A program made the position numbers and the translations under genes. The notes under the pieces are model-generated. The model worked only from the letters and a program-made list of their open reading frames with translations, was not told where the DNA came from and did no database searches. Positions 14,347 to 22,123 of a stretch of DNA of 28,451 nt are shown one piece after another (the first letter of the stretch is position 1; each line of letters opens with the position of its first letter). The DNA lies in the NCBI GenBank assembly GCA_964543475.1, contig CAZIYJ010000018.1:1-28451 (forward strand). Reading direction: 5' to 3'. The stretch comes from JAYSYM01 sp964543475. GTDB lineage: Bacteria > Bdellovibrionota > Bdellovibrionia > Bdellovibrionales > JAMPXM01.

Positions 14347-14742
14347 ATGGATATGCAGTCAAAACTAGGATCAGCAACTCACCAGTTCAAACAAATTTTC
14401 AAGGGCTTCACAGACGAGATGCAGAATTGCATCGATCACTGTACTAACTGCCACCAAGTTTGCCTTCAGATGATTGAGCATTGTTTAAGTAAAGGCGGAG
14501 CTCACGCGGACCCTAAGCACATCAAAACACTTCAAGATTGTGCTGAGATTTGCCAGACGTCTGCAGATTTCATGATTAGAGGCTCTGATCTTCATGGAAG
14601 AACTTGTGCAGCTTGCGCTGAAGCATGCATTGCGTGCGCAGTATCGTGCGAAGCAATGGCAGATGACGAGATGATGAAAATGTGTGCCGAAGTTTGCAGA
14701 GCTTGCGCCGATAGCTGCTCAAAAATGGCGGCTCAGCACTAG
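14347..14742 (+). CDS. Four-helix-bundle copper storage protein, Csp3-like
   Basis: 131 residues with 16 Cys arranged as helix-facing CxxxC and CxxC pairs: NCIDHCTNCHQVCLQMIEHC, DCAEICQ, RTCAACAEACIACAVSCEAM and CAEVCRACADSC. This matches the DUF326/Csp family, in which Cys line the core of an antiparallel four-helix bundle and hold many Cu(I) ions. No signal peptide is present, so it is cytosolic like Csp3 rather than Csp1. CAGGAGATGAAAG precedes the ATG. It is followed after 44 bases by the second DUF305 pair. It would buffer cytosolic Cu(I) that CsoR also senses. Confidence 0.9.
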   Translation: MDMQSKLGSATHQFKQIFKGFTDEMQNCIDHCTNCHQVCLQMIEHCLSKGGAHADPKHIKTLQDCAEICQTSADFMIRGSDLHGRTCAACAEACIACAVSCEAMADDEMMKMCAEVCRACADSCSKMAAQH

Positions 14743-14786
14743 TATCAACTACTCACAGTTTAACTGAACTCAACAGGAGAATCTAA

Positions 14787-15371
14787 ATGAAGTCATTGTA
14801 CGCAAGCGCGGTGTTAGCAGCAGTTCTAAGTTTCAGTACTGGTGTGAGTGCAAAAGACGAAACACACAAGCATGGGAACATGGACCATTCAAAAATGGGT
14901 CATACTCAAGGCCAAATGGATGATGCACAGTTTTTGGATAAGTTTACGCAGCATCATAAAGACGGAATAAAGATGGCAGAAATGGCCGTCGATAAAGCGC
15001 AAAATCCGGATCTGAAAAAGATGGCAGAAAAAATGTTGAAGGACCAAACTAAAGAAATCGATCAAATGCAGAAGTGGAGAAAAGACCAATACGCTTCTGT
15101 ACAGGAGACAGACGCATCAGTTCCAAAAATGGATATGTCTCCTTTGGAAAAAGCTGAAGGTAATGAGTTTGATCGCCAATTTGCGAGCATGATGGCAAAA
15201 CACCATGAAGATGGAATTGCGATGGCTAAAGAGGCTGCGCCGAAAATTGAGAACAAGCAGGTAAAGAAATTTGCTCAAACTGCTGCAAAGAACCAGACTA
15301 AGGAAAAGCAGATGCTTTCAAAGTATGCAAAAGCTGCAAGCACTGCGAGCGGAACAACAAAAGCTCAGTAA
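14787..15371 (+). CDS. Secreted DUF305 protein, copy 2
   Basis: 194 residues; signal peptide to GVSA (about residue 22), then a Met/His-rich stretch (HKHGNMDHSKMGHTQGQM). DUF305 half-domains: FLDKFTQHHKDGIKMAEMAV near residue 50 and FASMMAKHHEDGIAMAKEAA near 133, with PKMDMSP between. Sequence and layout match copy 1 at 8953 closely, with the same QMQKWR and QTKEKQ markers. GGAG is upstream. It probably lies in one transcript with the Csp3-like gene (44-base gap) and the membrane DUF305 gene (19-base gap). Confidence 0.87.
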   Translation: MKSLYASAVLAAVLSFSTGVSAKDETHKHGNMDHSKMGHTQGQMDDAQFLDKFTQHHKDGIKMAEMAVDKAQNPDLKKMAEKMLKDQTKEIDQMQKWRKDQYASVQETDASVPKMDMSPLEKAEGNEFDRQFASMMAKHHEDGIAMAKEAAPKIENKQVKKFAQTAAKNQTKEKQMLSKYAKAASTASGTTKAQ

Positions 15372-15390
15372 TTTCGAATAAGGGGAGCGC

Positions 15391-15906
15391 ATGACTACAC
15401 GTACAATCGATCACTCCGTGCTGAATCACACCGGTGCACATGCTGACCACATAGCTGCGGGTGCGGGACATTACAAACGATTTGCTATAATGGTGGGCCT
15501 ATCGTTTGTCGCGATGTACGTCTTGATGTATGCAATGGTCGATGCGTTCTCCAGTGTCTACATGAATATCAATCAATTCTACATGGCTGGCTTAATGGCA
15601 GCGCCAATGGCCATTATCGAAATTTTGCTGATGCGATCAATGTACCCAAGCAAAACGCTCAACAATATTATTTTAGTCGCAAGCGTGGCAGCCCTGATCC
15701 TATTCTGGGTTGGAATCCGTTCGCAAGTTGCAGTAGGAGATCAGCAATTCCTTCGTTCGATGATTCCCCATCACTCGGGAGCAATTCTGATGTGTGAAAA
15801 AGCGAACCTCTCAGACCCTGCATTACAGAATCTCTGTAAAGAAATTATAGAGAGCCAAAAATCGGAAATTGATCAAATGCAGGGTATGCTGAAGCAGCGG
15901 CTTTAG
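15391..15906 (+). CDS. Membrane-anchored DUF305 protein, copy 2
   Basis: 171 residues, closely related to the protein at 9565: the three membrane helices, the loop VDAFSSVYMNINQFYMAGLMAA and the DUF305 core FLRSMIPHHSGAILMC differ at only a few positions. Cys near residues 132 and 150 are kept in both copies. The N-terminus is His rich. AAGGGGAG precedes the ATG. As in copy 1, it follows the secreted DUF305 gene closely, so the two likely act together at the inner membrane and periplasm. Confidence 0.85.
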   Translation: MTTRTIDHSVLNHTGAHADHIAAGAGHYKRFAIMVGLSFVAMYVLMYAMVDAFSSVYMNINQFYMAGLMAAPMAIIEILLMRSMYPSKTLNNIILVASVAALILFWVGIRSQVAVGDQQFLRSMIPHHSGAILMCEKANLSDPALQNLCKEIIESQKSEIDQMQGMLKQRL

Positions 15907-15932
15907 TCCTGAAGAACATAATTGAGAAATTG

Positions 15933-15974
15933 GTTGGGACAATTTAGCTGAGTCACGTTTGAAATTGTCCCAAC
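15933..15974 (+). terminator. Perfect 13-bp hairpin after the second DUF305 cassette
   Basis: GTTGGGACAATTT (15933-15945) pairs without mismatch with AAATTGTCCCAAC (15962-15974) around a 16-base loop, 27 bases after the membrane DUF305 stop. The 3' flank (TGCGTTGTTTAAAT) is only weakly T rich, so termination is likely but not textbook. Confidence 0.55.
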
Positions 15975-16079
15975 TGCGTTGTTTAAATATCTGCAGAATC
16001 CCACTAGTAACACATGAGCCACCTTGACTCGTGGCACGCTCCTTGAAATAAGAGAGTTGAATCAACACTAGGGGACAAT

Positions 16080-16418
16080 ATGAAAATCTATATTTTATCG
16101 ATCGCAAGCTTTGCACTTCTTTTAAGCGGCTGTGCCCATCAAACGATGCGAGGCTCAGTTGCGATGAAGACAAGCGATCGCGATGCACATGTATGTTTTA
16201 ACAAGGGCGAGGTAGCGCCGGGAGATACAGTTCGACTCTACAGCAATCGCTGCACAAAAGTCGGTGGCGGAGGCAAGGGTGAGGGCGGAGATCGCTCTTG
16301 TGAAAAGGTTGCAGTAGGAAATGGTGTGGTCACAAAGATCATTAACGATCACTACTCGCAAGTAACCTTCGATCCAGGCGTAGAGTTTGAAGAAGGTAGC
16401 TTCGTCGAAAAACTGTAA
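16080..16418 (+). CDS. Small lipoprotein of unknown function
   Basis: 112 residues with lipobox LSGC (Cys at residue 18). The mature part has VCFNKGEVAPGDTVRLYSNRC, then a Gly-rich KVGGGGKGEGGDRSCEKV segment and a beta-rich end (VTKIINDHYSQVTFDPG); the pattern suggests a small beta-barrel, such as a short SH3-like domain. AGGGGAC precedes the ATG. It lies 45 bases before the cus operon start and may be transcribed with it. Three Cys remain after the lipid Cys. A role as an accessory to the efflux complex is possible but unproven. Confidence 0.72.
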   Translation: MKIYILSIASFALLLSGCAHQTMRGSVAMKTSDRDAHVCFNKGEVAPGDTVRLYSNRCTKVGGGGKGEGGDRSCEKVAVGNGVVTKIINDHYSQVTFDPGVEFEEGSFVEKL

Positions 16419-16463
16419 ACTTCCTGGTGAAGCAAAGGTATGGATACGGCGAGGGAATTGAAC

Positions 16464-17864
16464 ATGAAACTTACTTTCGCCTTATTTTTTATTGTTGCCG
16501 CTCTCAGTCCTTCGACAGCGGTATCTGAAACGCTAAGCGAATACATTGAAGCGGTAAAGCAATCCAATCCTGATCTCCATGCAATTAGAAGCGAAGCACA
16601 AGGCGACGAGCGCCGCGCTTCTGCTGCTGGCTACTGGGACGATCCATTCTTTGGAATTGGTCCAGACCAAGTGCCAACTAACGAATCGTCAGGCGGCATG
16701 ACCCGATACCAATTAAGCCAAACTATTCCTTTTCCGGGAAGACTCGGTGCTCGCAAAGATTCTGCGCAAGCGCTTGCGAAATCTACTGGTGCGGCGGCTG
16801 CGGCAAGCGAACGTGAAATTACAGTTATCGCAGCGCAATTATATGCTCGGGCGTTTTATACAGAAAAAGCGATTGCAGTTAATCGCTCACAACAGAAACT
16901 TTTGAGTGAACTTTTAAACAGTACGCGAGCCCGTTATAAATCCGGAACTGGGGGACATCACGAGTTAATTCTTGCTGACGTTGAGGCCTCTTCATTCGAG
17001 GCAGACAATTTGCGATTGAATCGTGAATTAAAAATACTTAAAGCAAAAATGAATGAACTAAAGTCTTCGCCATCTGATTCTCCAATTGAGCTTTCGAATA
17101 TTGAAATTAGCGCTCCCGTACCGAAAAGTTATGAAAATGCAATTGAGGGACAACCAGAATTAATTGCTAGTGCGGCGAGTACTGATGCTGCTCGTGCCGA
17201 AGTCCGCAGCGCTAAACTTTCTTACTTTCCAGATATTGTTTTGCAGGGAATGTACATGAAACCAAGAGGCATGCCGATGGATCCGATGGCTCCTCCTGAG
17301 TCGTCTTCATGGGGCGCGATGGTCGGTGTATCCATTCCGCTTTTCTTTTTCGGTAAGCAAGCAAATTTATCAGCCGCTGCAAAATTAGCTAGTGAGTCGG
17401 CCGCCGCACAAAGAAGATCTCTTGAGAATCGTCTTAAAACCGAGTGGATCGAGGCAGAAGCACAGCTCGAAACTGCTCAAGACTTGGAACGGCTCTATAA
17501 AAAAGAAGTTGTCCCTAAAACCGAATTGGCCGCTCGCACCGCACGATCAGCCTATGTCGCAAGACGCCTGCCGCTAAGTCAGTTCATTGATATTCTTCGC
17601 GCGCAACGAACTCAGTCACTTGAACTTACTGCTGCAGAGATTGACGTCTCTTTAGCAAAACTTCGAAAAATAAATTTATTGAGTCGGGCACCGCAAATTA
17701 GGCTCGCACCGATGCGGCCAACCTTATTCGGCTCGGCTGAAATGGGCACAATGGGTGATAGCGGTGAAGCAGTTAACATGGGCTCTGGAATGCGATCACC
17801 AGTAATTCAAAAAAAGAAATCTAATTCAACTTCACCAGCTAGTAGCGGCATGGAAGGCATGTAA
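16464..17864 (+). CDS. cusC: TolC-family outer-membrane efflux channel (CusC-like)
   Basis: 466 residues from the ATG at 16464, which begins a good signal peptide (MKLTFALFFIVAALSPSTAVS) with GAGGG nearby; an in-frame ATG at 16440 would add eight residues and cannot be excluded. Two OEP repeats are visible: YWDDPFFGIGP, YQLSQTIPFPG and LKAKMNEL in the first, and YFPDIVLQGMYM, VGVSIPLFFFGK and LAKLRKIN in the second. The Met-rich segment MKPRGMPMDPMAP and a C-terminal Met-rich tail (MGTMGDSG, SGMEGM) fit copper export. It has no N-terminal lipobox, unlike E. coli CusC. The outer-membrane part of a Cu(I) RND pump encoded by the next two genes. Confidence 0.88.
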   Translation: MKLTFALFFIVAALSPSTAVSETLSEYIEAVKQSNPDLHAIRSEAQGDERRASAAGYWDDPFFGIGPDQVPTNESSGGMTRYQLSQTIPFPGRLGARKDSAQALAKSTGAAAAASEREITVIAAQLYARAFYTEKAIAVNRSQQKLLSELLNSTRARYKSGTGGHHELILADVEASSFEADNLRLNRELKILKAKMNELKSSPSDSPIELSNIEISAPVPKSYENAIEGQPELIASAASTDAARAEVRSAKLSYFPDIVLQGMYMKPRGMPMDPMAPPESSSWGAMVGVSIPLFFFGKQANLSAAAKLASESAAAQRRSLENRLKTEWIEAEAQLETAQDLERLYKKEVVPKTELAARTARSAYVARRLPLSQFIDILRAQRTQSLELTAAEIDVSLAKLRKINLLSRAPQIRLAPMRPTLFGSAEMGTMGDSGEAVNMGSGMRSPVIQKKKSNSTSPASSGMEGM

Positions 17865-17867
17865 CAA

Positions 17868-19007
17868 GTGACTTACATTTTTCTTTCGATTTTATTTTCT
17901 GCTTTTAGTTTTGCACAGCATGCTGACCACGGAGCGGTTAAGAAACCATCTGCTCCACCAAAACAAGTAACTTCTGCAGTAAAGCAAGATGACCCTAGAG
18001 TTGCGGTGCAAATTCCCCAAAATGAACAAGGAAGAATCGGCCTTCGCACAGCGAAAGCCGTTACATCCCCAATAAACTTCACGATTCGAACAGTTGGCTC
18101 TGTCTCAGCAGACCAATCTCGTGAAGCACACGTACACACGCGTTTAAATGGTTGGATTGAGAGAATCTTCATTGATGCCGTAGGTAAGCAGGTCAAAAAG
18201 GGCGAGAAGCTATTCGAACTTTACAGTCCTGACTTAGTAGCCACGCAAGAGGAGTATTTAGCTGCGAGAAACTCAGGTGCAGCAGGTAGAGAAATCGCAC
18301 GGGCAGCCCTTGATCGTTTGAAATCATGGAATGTTCCTGATTCCGAAATTGCAAAACTTAGAAATACAAATAGGTCGCGAAGAACCCTTGCGTTCGAATC
18401 TCCTGTTAATGGCTTCGTGGTCAACAAGACTGCGATCCAAGGCATGTACATTACTCCGGAAATGGAGCTTTACCATATCGCCGACATTAGCAAGATTTGG
18501 GTTTTAATTACCCTCTACGAAGCCGACGTAAATGCAATCAAGGTTGGCGACCATGCTGAAATTAGGCTTCCATATGACGAATCTAGAACCTTTCAATCTC
18601 CAATTAATTACATCTATCCCGAACTAGATGTTGAAACTCGAACTTCTAAAGCACGAATCGAGCTGGACAACAAAGCGCAATCACTTAAGCCCGGAATGTT
18701 CGTGAATGTAGAGATTAAAAAAGATTTAGGGACAGCCGTTACTATCCCTGAAGATTCAATTATTGATACAGGTCTTAGACGTTTAGTTTTTATAAAAAAA
18801 TCAGGAACAGCTTTTGAGCCACGAGAAATAAAAATCGGGCCTCGCACAGATGGCAAGGTTTCAGTCCTCTCGGGATTAAAAGAGGGCGAAGAAGTTGTTG
18901 TTGCAGCGCACTTCTTAATTGATGCTGAAAGCAAGGTCCAAGCAGCTTTACAAAAAGGTGCGAGTGCTCCACAAGGCGGCCATGGTTCGCACGGTGATAA
19001 AAAATGA
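17868..19007 (+). CDS. cusB: RND membrane-fusion protein (CusB-like)
   Basis: 379 residues from a GTG at 17868, three bases after the cusC stop, with GGAAGG upstream; the encoded MTYIFLSILFSAFSFAQ is a signal peptide. Domains in order: beta-barrel start (IGLRTAKAVTSPINFTIRTVG), lipoyl halves around GWIERIFIDAVGKQVKKGEKLF and LAFESPVNGFVVNK, a short helical hairpin between them (about residues 124-165), then the barrel and membrane-proximal domain (ISKIWVLITLYEAD, LKPGMFVNVEI). The His-rich C-terminus (GGHGSHGDKK) is unlike the N-terminal Met site of E. coli CusB. The stop overlaps the cusA start by four bases. Confidence 0.9.
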   Translation: MTYIFLSILFSAFSFAQHADHGAVKKPSAPPKQVTSAVKQDDPRVAVQIPQNEQGRIGLRTAKAVTSPINFTIRTVGSVSADQSREAHVHTRLNGWIERIFIDAVGKQVKKGEKLFELYSPDLVATQEEYLAARNSGAAGREIARAALDRLKSWNVPDSEIAKLRNTNRSRRTLAFESPVNGFVVNKTAIQGMYITPEMELYHIADISKIWVLITLYEADVNAIKVGDHAEIRLPYDESRTFQSPINYIYPELDVETRTSKARIELDNKAQSLKPGMFVNVEIKKDLGTAVTIPEDSIIDTGLRRLVFIKKSGTAFEPREIKIGPRTDGKVSVLSGLKEGEEVVVAAHFLIDAESKVQAALQKGASAPQGGHGSHGDKK

Positions 19008-22000
19008 TTGGCAGAATTATTGAGATTTGTAGCCGAAACTACCGAATCACAATAGCCTTCGCGTTTGTGTTTGCTGTGTGGGGTGCATTTTGTTTAAAGC
19101 AAATGCGAATCGATGCGATTCCAGATCTCTCTGAAACCCAAGTCATTATTTTTACGGAATGGATGGGTCGAAGTCCGGAACTGGTTGAAGAGCAAGTCAC
19201 TTATCCGCTTGTTACTTCAATGCTTGCTTCGCCAAAGGTCTCGCTAGTTCGCGGACAATCTATGTTTGGAATGTCCTTTGTCTATGTAATTTTTGAAGAT
19301 GGCACGGATCTTTATTGGGCTCGAACCAGAGTTTTAGAGTCGTTATCAAAATTGTCCGGAAAACTTCCGCAAGGTGCGAGCCCATCGATCGGGCCCGATG
19401 CATCAGGCGTAGGTTGGGTTTATCAATATGTGCTGGTTGATCCGACCGGCCAAAGTAGTCTCCAGCAGATCAGAACTTTCCAAGATTGGTATCTTAAATA
19501 TTGGTTAGCCTCCGTTCCAGGAGTAGCTGAAGTCGCTTCGATCGGCGGCTTCGAGAAGCAATACCAAATTGAAATCGATCCTAATAAGTTAGCTGCACTT
19601 AAAATTCCAATTGAGCGTGTGATCTCGGCAGTTCGCGAAAGCAATCGAGATGTCGGAGGCCGAACTCTTGAAATTAGTGAGCGTGAATTTTACGTTCGCG
19701 GCAGAGGGTATGTAAAGAACGTCGAAGATTTAGCGAGCGTAACGATCAGTGTTGCCGATGGTTCAGTTCCAATTAGAATTTCAGATGTCGGAAGAGTAAC
19801 GATAGGTCCACAAATTAGAAGAGGCGTCACAGATTTCAATGGCGAAGGCGACGCTGTTGGCGGCGTCGTGGTCATGCGCCAAGGCGCTGACGTTTCAACA
19901 ACGATCGCGGCAGTTAAAGAAAAACTTAAAGAAGTGCAGGTCGCTTTTCCAAAAGGTCTTGAGTTGCGTCCTGTGTATGACAGATCCGATTTGATCAAGA
20001 ACGCAGTCTCCACTTTGCAAAACAATATCATTGAGGAAATGATTTTAGTTGCGATTGTAATTTTAATTTTCTTGTTCCACGTACGAAGTGCGCTAGTCGT
20101 AATTATAACGATGCCACTTGCGGTCTTAATCTCGTTAATCCCGATGTACTACTTAGACATCAGTCTCAATATTATGAGTATGGGCGGCATTATTTTAGCA
20201 ATTGGTGACATCGTCGACGGCATTGTCGTGTTCATCGAAAACAGCCATAAGAAAATTGCCGAATTCCCAAATCGCAATCGCTCCGAGTTAATAGTTGAAG
20301 CTTGCAAGGAAATGGGTCCTTCAATTTTTAGTGCGCTTTTAATTATTGCGGTTTCATTTCTGCCAATTTTTGCTTTGCAAGCACAAGAGGGAAAGCTCTT
20401 TCATCCTTTAGCTTATACAAAAACCTTCGCGATGATCGCTGCAGCTCTTGTTACAATAACAGTCACAGCACCTTTAATTATTCTTTTCGTTAAAGGAAAA
20501 ATTAGATCTGAAGCGCAGAACCCTGTAAATAGAATGATCGCAAAAGTTTACGCGCCGGTCTTGGCGTTTAGTCTTCGACGTCGGGCGTGGGTGCTGGCGG
20601 CACTTGTTGCATCAGTCGTCGTTACTGGAGCTGCATTCTCGAGATTAGGTTCAGAGTTCATGCCGCCACTTTGGGAGGGTGATCTACTTTACATGCCAAT
20701 CACTGTTCCTGGTATGTCGATCACAGCAGCTTCAGATTTAGTGCAGCGGCAAGGGAAAGCGATTCGCTCAATTCCCGAGGTAGAATCTGTTTTCGGTAAA
20801 GCGGGAAGATATGAAACACCCACTGATCCAGCACCACTTTCAATGTTCGAGTATACGATTCGATTGAAACCTCGAGACAAATGGCGAAAAGGACTAAGCG
20901 AAGATGAATTGATAGCAGAGTTAGACTCGGCCGTCGCAGTTCCAGGAATAAATCGTGCTTGGACGAAACCAATTCGTGGTCGAATCGATATGCTATCAAC
21001 TGGCATTCGCACCCCAGTGGGAATAAAAGTTTTCGCCAAAGATTTAGCGACGATCGAAGAGATCGGAAAAGAGCTTGAGCAAACGCTAGTCGGAATTAAA
21101 GGAACCAGAAGTGTCTATGCTGAAAGGCTTGGTGGGGGATCATATTTAGATTTCGATCCTGATCGCAAAGCACTTCAGCGTTATGGCTTAAATGTTGGTG
21201 ATGCACTTAACGTGATCGAGACTGCAGTTGGGGGAATGGAAATCAGTCAAACAATCGAAGGGCGAGAGCGATATACCATCAATGTTCGCTATCCTCGCGA
21301 ACTGCGCGACACGATCGACAAAGTGGGGCGCATTCTCGTGGGCACACCGTCCGGCGCGCAAATCCCGTTAGGTCAGCTTGGCAAGCTTTCAACTCAGTCT
21401 GGTGCTCCGATGATCTTTAACGAAAACGGATCACTTGTGGGATATGTGTACATAGATTTAGAAGGTCGTGATCCAGGTGGTTATGTAAGTGAAGCTAAAG
21501 ATGCGGTCGCAAAAAATATCAAACTGCCGCAAGGAACTTTTATCAAATGGACAGGGCAGTACGAGAATTTAGCTCGCATGCAAGAGCGGATGAAACTAAT
21601 TTTACCACTCACACTCGTACTAATTTTTGCATTCTTATACTTCGGAGTTCGCTCTCTCTCTAAAACATTACTGATTATGATCTCTGTTCCTTTGTCCCTC
21701 ATTGGAGGGATTCTTCTAATGTGGGCATTAAATTACAATACTAGCGTTGCTGTCTGGGCCGGAGCTATAGCGCTCATTGGTGTCGCAGTGGAAACTGCGG
21801 CGATCATGATAGTCTTCTTAGACAAATCATGGGCTGCCTATAGAGCGAAAAGCACAGCACTTTCTGATTCTGACTTAGTAAGTGCGACGATTGACGGTGC
21901 TGGCGCAAGTCTGCGCCCTGTTCTGATGGCAGTGTGTATGAACATTTTTGGACTTATGCCGGTTATGCTCTCGACTGGTCTCGGCGCCGACGTTATGAAG

Positions 22001-22123
22001 AGAATATCTTCGCCAATGTTTGGTGGTCTTATTACTCTAGCGGTTTTGACTCTGATTATTCTTCCTATTTTGTATTTGATGACGGAGCGCCGTCGATACT
22101 TAAAAGGTTACGCTCATGTCTAA
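19004..22123 (+). CDS. cusA: Cu(I)/Ag(I) RND efflux pump (CusA)
   Basis: 1039 residues, the usual length for heavy-metal RND pumps. Met564, Met614 and Met663 (LLYMP, LSMFEY, RIDMLSTG) have the same spacing (50 and 49) as E. coli CusA Met573, Met623 and Met672, the three-Met Cu(I)/Ag(I) site; this separates it from CzcA-type zinc pumps. The proton-relay region is AIGDIVDGIVVFIENSHK near 399, with a second acidic residue one turn before the usual Asp. Docking and pore motifs (FMPPLWEGDLLYMP, DPAPLSMFEYTIRLKP, YINVRYPRE-like) are intact. The stop overlaps the ATPase start by eight bases. Likely exports periplasmic or cytosolic Cu(I) through CusB and CusC. Confidence 0.95.
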   Translation: MIGRIIEICSRNYRITIAFAFVFAVWGAFCLKQMRIDAIPDLSETQVIIFTEWMGRSPELVEEQVTYPLVTSMLASPKVSLVRGQSMFGMSFVYVIFEDGTDLYWARTRVLESLSKLSGKLPQGASPSIGPDASGVGWVYQYVLVDPTGQSSLQQIRTFQDWYLKYWLASVPGVAEVASIGGFEKQYQIEIDPNKLAALKIPIERVISAVRESNRDVGGRTLEISEREFYVRGRGYVKNVEDLASVTISVADGSVPIRISDVGRVTIGPQIRRGVTDFNGEGDAVGGVVVMRQGADVSTTIAAVKEKLKEVQVAFPKGLELRPVYDRSDLIKNAVSTLQNNIIEEMILVAIVILIFLFHVRSALVVIITMPLAVLISLIPMYYLDISLNIMSMGGIILAIGDIVDGIVVFIENSHKKIAEFPNRNRSELIVEACKEMGPSIFSALLIIAVSFLPIFALQAQEGKLFHPLAYTKTFAMIAAALVTITVTAPLIILFVKGKIRSEAQNPVNRMIAKVYAPVLAFSLRRRAWVLAALVASVVVTGAAFSRLGSEFMPPLWEGDLLYMPITVPGMSITAASDLVQRQGKAIRSIPEVESVFGKAGRYETPTDPAPLSMFEYTIRLKPRDKWRKGLSEDELIAELDSAVAVPGINRAWTKPIRGRIDMLSTGIRTPVGIKVFAKDLATIEEIGKELEQTLVGIKGTRSVYAERLGGGSYLDFDPDRKALQRYGLNVGDALNVIETAVGGMEISQTIEGRERYTINVRYPRELRDTIDKVGRILVGTPSGAQIPLGQLGKLSTQSGAPMIFNENGSLVGYVYIDLEGRDPGGYVSEAKDAVAKNIKLPQGTFIKWTGQYENLARMQERMKLILPLTLVLIFAFLYFGVRSLSKTLLIMISVPLSLIGGILLMWALNYNTSVAVWAGAIALIGVAVETAAIMIVFLDKSWAAYRAKSTALSDSDLVSATIDGAGASLRPVLMAVCMNIFGLMPVMLSTGLGADVMKRISSPMFGGLITLAVLTLIILPILYLMTERRRYLKGYAHV

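Noticed and set aside
16032..16046. TGGCACGCTCCTTGA upstream of the lipoprotein at 16080, as a sigma-54 promoter
   Set aside because: The -24 half is an exact TGGCACG match, but the -12 half has GA instead of the near-invariant GC, so it was not listed as a feature.
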